Shown here one piece after another: positions 1-7,100 of a stretch of 22,991 nt of DNA. The translations under genes were made by a program, and so were the position numbers. The notes beneath the pieces are model-generated. The model did not search any database and was not told the DNA's origin. It saw nothing but the letters and a program-made list of their open reading frames with translations. Within the stretch, counting starts at the first letter, position 1. Each line of letters opens with the position of its first letter. The stretch comes from a virus, in the IMG/VR virus record IMGVR_UViG_3300025276_000226, positions 1 to 22,991 of that record. One strand, written 5' to 3'.

Positions 1-612
1 ATACCTAAATTTATTCTTTTTTGAAAACAATTTTCTTTTACTTACTACTTTGTACTTGTTTTTAGATTTTTTATCTTTTGATTTTTCACTATCTATATTA
101 GTTTCTTCAACAACATCTGTTTTGTTGTTAACATCTGTAGGGACACTATAATCAATAACTTCTTCTTCAATTGGATCGAAAAGACCATCTGAGTCATCGT
201 TTTCAGTAGGAAGTAAAGAAGTGTCTTCAACAGGATTATTTATGTTATCATTGTTGAAATTATCGTTTTCAGTAGTATTTTCGTTATTTTTTTCTTTATT
301 TTTCTTTTTTTTCTTTTTTTGTTTAGGGTTTATAATACCTTTAGACAAACCACCAACAGCAGTTCTAGCCATCATTTTAGTAGCATCGTCAAAGTCAATT
401 TCAGGAGCTCTTGTTCCTCCACCAGTTCTAGTGTATTTGTTTACACCTTTGTAGTTTTCTATTAAAGCTTGATTGATCTGCAAAGGACTAGGTGTTTTTG
501 GTTTTTTATGACCCCAACCTTTTTTCTTTAATTTTAAATGCTCTGCGTTAGTGTCAGCCATCTCTGACTTACCATCACCATACATCATGTGTTTTTCAAA
601 TTTCTTTGCCAT
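1..612 (-). CDS. Lys-rich, largely disordered phage protein (C-terminus beyond window)
   Basis: An open frame starts at ATG 612-610 and stays open to base 1, giving 204 visible residues; the stop lies outside the window. The N-terminal ~50 residues (MAKKFEKHMMYGDGKSEMAD, then a Leu/Lys/Gly stretch ending KKGWGHKKPK) resemble a short basic module I have seen in small proteins of marine phages. About residues 50-85 look folded, with a TRTGGGTRAPEIDFDDATK stretch. After that comes a poly-lysine run near residue 105, an Asn/Glu/Asp-rich acidic stretch, and a basic tail. This low-complexity, charged make-up suggests intrinsic disorder. It follows the putative ejection protein by 12 bases, so a virion-internal or DNA-bound role is possible but is inference only. 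Function unknown. Confidence 0.75.
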   Translation of the reverse strand, partial: MAKKFEKHMMYGDGKSEMADTNAEHLKLKKKGWGHKKPKTPSPLQINQALIENYKGVNKYTRTGGGTRAPEIDFDDATKMMARTAVGGLSKGIINPKQKKKKKKNKEKNNENTTENDNFNNDNINNPVEDTSLLPTENDDSDGLFDPIEEEVIDYSVPTDVNNKTDVVEETNIDSEKSKDKKSKNKYKVVSKRKLFSKKNKFRY

Positions 613-624
613 AGTTATATTGTT

Positions 625-1263
625 TTATTGAGGTCCTTGAAAAAATGTTTGAGCTTTTGATCCAAATGCTCCAGCTTGACCAGCACCTATACCTGCACTG
701 GCTAAATCACCAACACCACTTGCAATTTGTTGACCTGCTCTTTGTCTAGCTTCGTCTGATTCTTTTGATCTTTGCATTGACATACCAAACAAAGTTTCTG
801 CTTTGTCTTTTTTTAAACCTCTAGAATACACCTCACCTCGTCTTTCTAGTCCTTGAATTCTACCAGCTTCTTTTTGTTTTGATTTTTCATTTTGCGATTC
901 TTGCATACCTATACTGGAAGAAGCACCTCTTGCTTGATTAGCTCCAGCGTTTACCATAGCTTGTATATTACCAGCATTAAAATTACCACCTTGCTGCATA
1001 CTACCTAACATATTAGATTGCTGCTGTTGTGCCATGTCTTTTTCAAAGTTAGCTTGCTGAGTGTTTACCGTAAGATCTTCCATAGTGTTCTCCATGTTTG
1101 AATAAGGATTACTAGTGTCTAAGCTTTCGTAAGCATCTCTTCTTTGCTGAAGCTCTGCATTTGCACTTTTTTGCTCTTGTATTCTTTTTTTACGACCAGC
1201 TAACGCCATGCCTATTTTTGTTGCTCCAGATACAGCAGCTATTCCTACTAGTAAAAAACTCAT
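625..1263 (-). CDS. Putative internal virion / ejection protein (T7 gp14-like architecture)
   Basis: This 212-residue protein begins with a hydrophobic segment (about residues 3-23, FLLVGIAAVSGATKIGMALAG). A basic stretch and a long Gln/Ala/Glu/Met-rich region follow, probably helical or coiled-coil, and then a Gly/Ala-rich C-terminus (GVGDLASAGIGAGQAGAFG). The size, the single N-terminal membrane-like helix and the Ala/Gln-rich helix match the build of T7 gp14-type internal core proteins, which are ejected to form a channel in the host envelope. I see no specific sequence motif that proves this. It lies 3 bases after the cupin-like gene and 12 before the Lys-rich gene, downstream of the tail genes, where such proteins are common in podoviruses. 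It could instead be a minor structural protein. Confidence 0.8.
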   Translation of the reverse strand: MSFLLVGIAAVSGATKIGMALAGRKKRIQEQKSANAELQQRRDAYESLDTSNPYSNMENTMEDLTVNTQQANFEKDMAQQQQSNMLGSMQQGGNFNAGNIQAMVNAGANQARGASSSIGMQESQNEKSKQKEAGRIQGLERRGEVYSRGLKKDKAETLFGMSMQRSKESDEARQRAGQQIASGVGDLASAGIGAGQAGAFGSKAQTFFQGPQ

Positions 1264-1266
1264 ATC

Positions 1267-1728
1267 TTATTTTTTTTGATTAATATATTCTTCATATTCT
1301 TTGTAATTTTTAGAAACTATTTCAGCTTCTAACTCGTCTAAATTTTGTGTGTTTGAAGGGTTTTTGTGTATATTTACAAATATACTTTCCTCAACGGCGC
1401 ATATAACTCTTTTAACACCTGGCGTTGAAACAACGTAGCAAGGTGATATAAACTCTTCTTCTTTGTCCTCTGTTATAACAATAATTTTTCCTGTTAATAA
1501 AAACCAAGCATGCAAATGATTATGTATAGCACCAACAACAACAGAATCTTTTTTCATACCCATTTGTCTAATATATATTCCATCGGCAAACGAATGTTTT
1601 AATGGAAACTCTTCACACCTAACAATGTTTCCTTTGTCACTAATTATATTAACACCATCTGTATTGCTAATTAGCATATTTTCTAACTCTAATATTTTTT
1701 TTCTAGAAACTAAACCGTTTGTTGACAT
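1267..1728 (-). CDS. Cupin-like conserved phage protein
   Basis: This 153-residue protein has a core that reads as a small double-stranded beta-helix (cupin). The first motif is VVVGAIHNHLHAWFLLTGK (residues 63-81), with His69, His71 and His73 before the usual Gly turn. The second motif is STPGVKRVICAVEESIFVNIH (101-121), which has the cupin Pro-Gly turn but Lys/Arg where the metal-binding His is expected. The conserved Glu of motif 1 is also missing, so canonical metal binding is doubtful. The C-terminal ~30 residues are an acidic helix. Similar proteins occur among tail and structural genes of marine phages, usually without a known role. The ATG follows the leader TTAAATTATATT, which resembles the leaders of the scaffold and 280-residue genes. 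A structural or carbohydrate-binding role would be a guess. Confidence 0.85.
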   Translation of the reverse strand: MSTNGLVSRKKILELENMLISNTDGVNIISDKGNIVRCEEFPLKHSFADGIYIRQMGMKKDSVVVGAIHNHLHAWFLLTGKIIVITEDKEEEFISPCYVVSTPGVKRVICAVEESIFVNIHKNPSNTQNLDELEAEIVSKNYKEYEEYINQKK

Positions 1729-1769
1729 AATATAATTTAAGTATATATTATAGTTACACTTTTTATAGT

Positions 1770-2141
1770 TTATTTACTACTTTCAAAGTAATCAGAGCCA
1801 ACACTAAACAACTCTGACTTAATATAAGAAGTGTTTACTAGCTTTGCCTCGCTGTAGTAACCTAAAACACCTGTTAGGTTAACCGTGTTGTCTTTAGAAA
1901 AGCTTATAAAATCAGAAGAGGTTGGTTGCTGCCCGTTTATAAGGTTTGTTTCACAAATCAAAACCCATTTATTACTTGTATACGCTATAGAAATTATTTT
2001 ACCTATTTCTACAATTGTTGATTGAGCAGATGTAGCAAAACCAGCTATAGATATTGTTGGGCTAAAGTAAGCAGTATCTCCTACTTGGCATGATACGTTT
2101 AAGTCTACTATTAAAGGAAATGTTAGTGTTATTTGTGGCAT
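1770..2141 (-). CDS. Small conserved marine-phage beta protein, unknown function
   Basis: This 123-residue protein is predicted mostly beta: alternating hydrophobic residues, few charges, and the strands MPQITLTFPL, VGDTAYFSPT, TIVEIGKIISIAY and KWVLICETN. The C-terminus, GYYSEAKLVNTSYIKSELFSVGSDYFESSK in outline, is a block I recall as conserved in uncultured marine phage proteins of similar size found beside the giant tail protein. It has no signal peptide, membrane helix or catalytic motif. It starts 3 bases after the stop of the 658-residue adhesin-like gene, so it is probably co-translated with the tail proteins. A small virion component, such as a tail-tip or fibre-attachment factor, is plausible. 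No function can be assigned from the sequence. Confidence 0.8.
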   Translation of the reverse strand: MPQITLTFPLIVDLNVSCQVGDTAYFSPTISIAGFATSAQSTIVEIGKIISIAYTSNKWVLICETNLINGQQPTSSDFISFSKDNTVNLTGVLGYYSEAKLVNTSYIKSELFSVGSDYFESSK

Positions 2142-2144
2142 GTT

Positions 2145-4121
2145 TTATGATATATTAGTTAGTTCACCAAGTCTAAGCTTGTATTTCACGCTTGCAGCAC
2201 CAACTGTTGTTACAATAATTGTGCCTTTAACTGTTATTCTATCTTTATTAGTTTTAGCATCAACTTCATGTGCTCTAATAGCAAAACCCGTCATAGAAAA
2301 CTCCCAGCCAGTAGCATCTCCAGAAGCCACAGCCATTGCTGCAAACGCTAAACCACTAGGATTTTCTGCTAAAGCACTAACAGCTGTAAACACCTCACCT
2401 TCATCACCGTCAACAGTAACTTCAAATTCATTACGGTAATTTTGATTAGTTAGTTCTGTAAAATTGTAAACTATATCAGCAGGAGGAGACTGTGTAGTGG
2501 CATTAAATGCAAGAGTTCCATTAACAACATTACCAGTGGTTGTGCTTGCTGATAATTCAAAAGCTGTGTCACTAGTTCTTGTTACAACAGTTGCGCCTGA
2601 TGGTATACCAGTACCAGTTACCGCCATGCCTACTTGTATTTTACCATTGTCATCGTTGTGCGCTATGGTAGGATCGTTGTTATAATCACATGTGGCATCT
2701 ATAAACTCGTTTGAAAACTCTAAAGTAAACGTTCTGTTTATGTTAGACGTCATTATTGCAATGTTGCCAATCTCTCCATTTTCTATATTTTCAGGTAGCT
2801 TTGTGCCAAGAGTACTGCTAATAGTTAAACTGTATATTTTTTTTGTTGAAGCTTGTGGAAATACTATTACGTGAGTTTTGTTACCGCTGCTACCAATTTC
2901 TGCGTTTATTTGTGTTGTTGAAGAAGTAAAAGTGTCACTAGATTCATCGTAAGTTAAAAACGTTGAGTCGTCATTCTTAATACTTATAACATAAGAAGCT
3001 CCTTCATCTCCAAAAACAGAAATAGTTCTTTCGTCACCTCCAACAGCGTTTAACGCAACAGATTTATTAAAAACAACACTTGATATTGATTTGAAAAAAG
3101 TTGTTTGTCTTTTAGAAGTTACTTTAGGAGTTGCTACAACTGCATTGCCTAGCTCTTCACTAGACGTAGATATTGTTTCATTGTTTCTAGGAAACCCAAC
3201 ATTTAAAGGAGCAACTCCATCTTGTGAAGTTTCTTCAAAAGCAATAACATTATAATCATAAAAAAACCCAAGACTAGCGCCTAAAGCTGGATCTAAACCA
3301 GAAGTTATAGGGTCAGGTGAAGTGTAGTAGTACTCGTAAGTTCTAGAAGTAAGTTGACCACTATTATTGAAAACCTCTGCCGTTTGTTGTATGTCAAAGT
3401 AAGGCAGCCAATCTGCCAAACCGTAAGATGTTAACCACTCTGTTTCATTAATAGAATCAATATAGAAATTATTTGTAGCGGTAAAAACCGTGGACATTAT
3501 ATGAGTGCTAACACCTGCGTCTACTAAGCCATTGGCTTGATTTTCTAAAAATTGAGAGTTAGATGAAGTAGTGACGGTGCCATCAGTCCAAGATGACGGG
3601 GCTGTTGATAGCGCTGAAATAGAACTGTATATAGGGCCAATAAAAGTAGTGAGAAGTATTGGGTGCTGTATGTTGTTAGCTGCTGCAGGTTTTCCATCTA
3701 TGTCTATGTTTAAAGTTAAATTATAAGAAGGCATTACAAAACCATTTACAAAATACACGTAAACCAAAATATTGTTAGTTGGATCTCCTGTTGGTGATCC
3801 AGCAACAGTATTAACTAAAACAACATAATCTACTTCGGCTGGCAATGTGTTTATACCGGTAGTTCCAGATGGAAGAAGTGAACTACTAACGCTGTGATAA
3901 AAATAACTCACGTATTGAGTTGCACCACTACCAACTGTTGTTGTGCTTGTTGGTGTGAAATTACTTATAGTAAAGTTTTCACTAGCAACAGCGAAACCAG
4001 CGTTTGGTGCTATAGTTAAAGTTACGTTGCTTGGCAGTAAACCATTCACAATTGAATCACCGTTTTGTTCGGTAGTTACGCTTGAGCTTATTGTATAGTT
4101 TGTTGATGAACTGTGTCCCAT
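2145..4121 (-). CDS. Beta-rich adhesin-like tail / fibre protein
   Basis: This 658-residue protein is Ser/Thr/Val/Asn-rich, almost certainly beta throughout, and lacks a signal peptide. Residues ~1-135 form a domain with an APNAGFAVASENFTISNF block and a VMPSYNLTLNIDID block; both recur in the last ~110 residues of the upstream giant protein. The middle (about 345-450) holds a GGDERTISVFGDEGASYVI module. Around 490-535 is a GMAVTGTGIPSGATVV...FELS repeat, a type common in bacterial and phage adhesins, and the C-terminus has another GDEG module. These features suggest a virion-surface or host-contact protein attached to the tail nozzle, which is inferred from composition and position. It starts 9 bases after the giant gene. 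No enzyme motif was seen. Confidence 0.85.
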   Translation of the reverse strand: MGHSSSTNYTISSSVTTEQNGDSIVNGLLPSNVTLTIAPNAGFAVASENFTISNFTPTSTTTVGSGATQYVSYFYHSVSSSLLPSGTTGINTLPAEVDYVVLVNTVAGSPTGDPTNNILVYVYFVNGFVMPSYNLTLNIDIDGKPAAANNIQHPILLTTFIGPIYSSISALSTAPSSWTDGTVTTSSNSQFLENQANGLVDAGVSTHIMSTVFTATNNFYIDSINETEWLTSYGLADWLPYFDIQQTAEVFNNSGQLTSRTYEYYYTSPDPITSGLDPALGASLGFFYDYNVIAFEETSQDGVAPLNVGFPRNNETISTSSEELGNAVVATPKVTSKRQTTFFKSISSVVFNKSVALNAVGGDERTISVFGDEGASYVISIKNDDSTFLTYDESSDTFTSSTTQINAEIGSSGNKTHVIVFPQASTKKIYSLTISSTLGTKLPENIENGEIGNIAIMTSNINRTFTLEFSNEFIDATCDYNNDPTIAHNDDNGKIQVGMAVTGTGIPSGATVVTRTSDTAFELSASTTTGNVVNGTLAFNATTQSPPADIVYNFTELTNQNYRNEFEVTVDGDEGEVFTAVSALAENPSGLAFAAMAVASGDATGWEFSMTGFAIRAHEVDAKTNKDRITVKGTIIVTTVGAASVKYKLRLGELTNIS

Positions 4122-4130
4122 AGTTATTTA

Positions 4131-7100
4131 TTAATGATCAGTTGGATCGTCTTGTACTGTTAGAGTAAAGTTGCTAGTGTTTGTTGTTGGTATTAATACT
4201 GTGCAAACATCCCAAATAATGTCATCGTTAACACTCATTGCAGAACTAGGCATAGTAAACGATATAGTAAACGTTGCACTAATTAAATTTTGATTAGCGT
4301 CATAAACAAGATTTGTTTGCTGCACATTGTAGTTTGTTAAACTAGAATTAGCATTGTTTATAGTTATAGCAAACGATGGTGTAGAGCTAAACATGTAACC
4401 AGCGTTAGCAGCAATTACTTTAGTATAAACAGGGTTTATATAAGTTCCAGATATAGTTTCGCCTGAAACATTATTTGTAGTTTGGCTGTTAACAGTGTTA
4501 AACGAATTATTTGATATAGTAGTACTTGATGTTGGTGCAGGTATATTTGCCAAAGTATTAGACCAAGTAAAGTCATAGTTTAATTCACTGTCCCAATCTG
4601 GACTTGGTTTACAAGGTGATATAATGTCTTGCCACATAAATCTAATTGTAGTTGGTTGTTCAATAAGTATACAGCTACCGTTATCAATAGTTGCTAGTGA
4701 GTTGTAATTAAGAGCTGAAGAATTAGTACATCCGTAAACAGGTGATGGACCGTTGTGAGAAATTGACTCAGCCATACCAATACCTTGGTAAGAAAACTCT
4801 TTACTATCAAGATTACTAAGCGTTGTAGCTTCTCCGTATATATAATTAAACCATTTACCTTCTTTGTCCATAAACTCTTTAACTCTTCCTGTCTGCAGAT
4901 CAGTTGTTAAAGAATCTACGTACCATCCTTTTTTAGCGTCTAAGTTGTAAAATTCTCCATCATTATAACTAACACCTCCAACTGTTACTGTTTGAAATAA
5001 GTCAATTTTTGATTGCGTTCCTTCATAGTTTAAAGTGTTAAATCTTTTAACAGAACCTGGTTGTTCGTTTAAAACCACAGTTACACTTGAAAATGCACTG
5101 TTAAGATCTGTTGCGGAGATTCCATAAAAGTTATTTATTTCTTGGTTATTATGGTGAAGATATATATTGCCTTTTTTAAAAGTATAATACTCGTTGTCTA
5201 AACTTAAACCGCTTTCTGGAATAAAAGATTTAAAAGAAGTCCATCCGTTTGATGTTTCACTAAAACTAACTGTTGAATTTATTTTAGGCGTGTAAGTTAC
5301 CTCTGCACTTGTAAAGCCGTCTGTAGTAGTTCCTCTATCATGTAACGTTAAATTATATAGGTTTTTTCTTTTATCATAACTACCTATTAAGTCGGTTGCT
5401 AAGTGTAAATTGTCTCTAAAGTAATCTTTCATACCTTGAGAAGACACAACCGTTAAACCATCTTTTGATAATCTTAAAACCGCGCCTCTAGCTTGGTCAG
5501 CAAAATAAACTCTAAAGTTTTCTTGAGCAAAAGATTCTGGGTGATTTGATATACCATACTCACCACTATAAGGTTCTGCAGTTCCTAAAACTCTATTTGT
5601 TGAAACCAAGTTTACATTACCATCGGCATTGTATAAAGCGTCTTTTTTTGAATATATTTTTAAAACTTTATCTTCACAAAAAGCTATAATGTTATTGTTT
5701 CTAGTAAATAGCTTTTGTATAGCTCCATATTGATTGTTTAAATCTTTAGTTATACCATTTGAACTTATAAATTGATTTAAATTGTTAACGCTATTTTTAC
5801 CGTTATAAATACCTGAAAATATTAATCCAGAAGATCTTTTTTCTTCTTTGTATTGTCCAGATAAAACTGTAGATGCTTTAACACCTTTACCTAAAGTTGT
5901 TTGGTTAAAATCATCTCTTATTCTATCGGATTCTATTCCTTGAGGAAAAGCAAAACAGTTGCTGTACTCAAGAGTCATTTTTTGATTACTAACATCTTCG
6001 TAAAAAGAAATGCTAGTAGCAACGTAAGATCCACTTGAATTAATTGTTGAGGCTGTTATTTCTTTTAACATTGCTCTAACTTTACCACCATCAGCTCTTG
6101 TAAATGTAATTATTTCATTTTGAACAAGACCAGTTATTGTTCCTGTTAAAGTAACAATATTGTCACTCCAACTTAAAATGGCACAAGAAGCTGAAACAAC
6201 AGCTACAGAAGACGAGCTATCTATAGATACTGCTGAACCTATTGAAGCAAACATTTCATTTGTGTTTGAATTTAATCTTGTAGGAAAAGTTACGCTAGCC
6301 TCGTAGTAAACATCCAAACCAACATCTTCTCTTGGTTCTGTTTCAAAAACAGCTGGATTTGTAGTTGAAAACTCTCCAGACTCGTCAGAATGATTTCTAA
6401 TTAATTCTATTAAAGAATTTTGCTTACCGTCATGTTTTATATCTAAAGGGTAAAATCCACTAGAAGTTCTTTGTATTGGCGGGTCAACTTTTAAACTCCA
6501 TTTGTCTCTAAAAGATCTTCCGTTCCATCTTTTAGATGTAAAAATACTAGAAGTTGGAGATAAAGTTGTAAAATTTCTAATACCAGACTCATGTTTATAA
6601 TCTAAAATCGTATATGCTGTTTCATCAGGATCACTTGCAAACCTAAATACGGTACCTATTGCAAAAAATTCTTTAGAAAAACTATAATCTTCAGGCTGAA
6701 TATCTCTTCCATGTGTGCTCCATAAAGTTGGAACTCCATCTATACTTTTAGGCCTGTATACTTCGTCATTAAAACCAACCCAAGATATATCTATTCTTGT
6801 TCCAGGCACTTCGTTGTTGTGGTAATATATACCTTTTGAAGCGGTTGCAATTATTCCTGAAGATCCGTAACCACTCATATGCTGGCCGTGTTTTTCAACC
6901 AAAGTCTTTCCTCCAAGCGCCACAGAGTAATCTCCCCACTGTTTGTTTGCGTGAGTACCATTTCCAAGATTTGATATATCGTAATTAGTAGTGTCGTCGT
7001 CTATAAAAAAGCCACTGCCGTTACCGTTTCTGTTTTCCATTATAAAACCATTCCAGTAATCATAACCTTCATTGTTGTTTTTATAAATTTCATCAAAGTC

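Noticed and set aside
221-454. Plus-strand ORF with a run of phenylalanines
   Set aside because: It is the antisense image of the poly-Lys tract of the left-edge gene.
2140-2439. Plus-strand ORF of 99 codons
   Set aside because: It is an antisense shadow of the beta-rich adhesin-like gene; its hydrophobic make-up is the complement of Thr/Asn/Ser codons.
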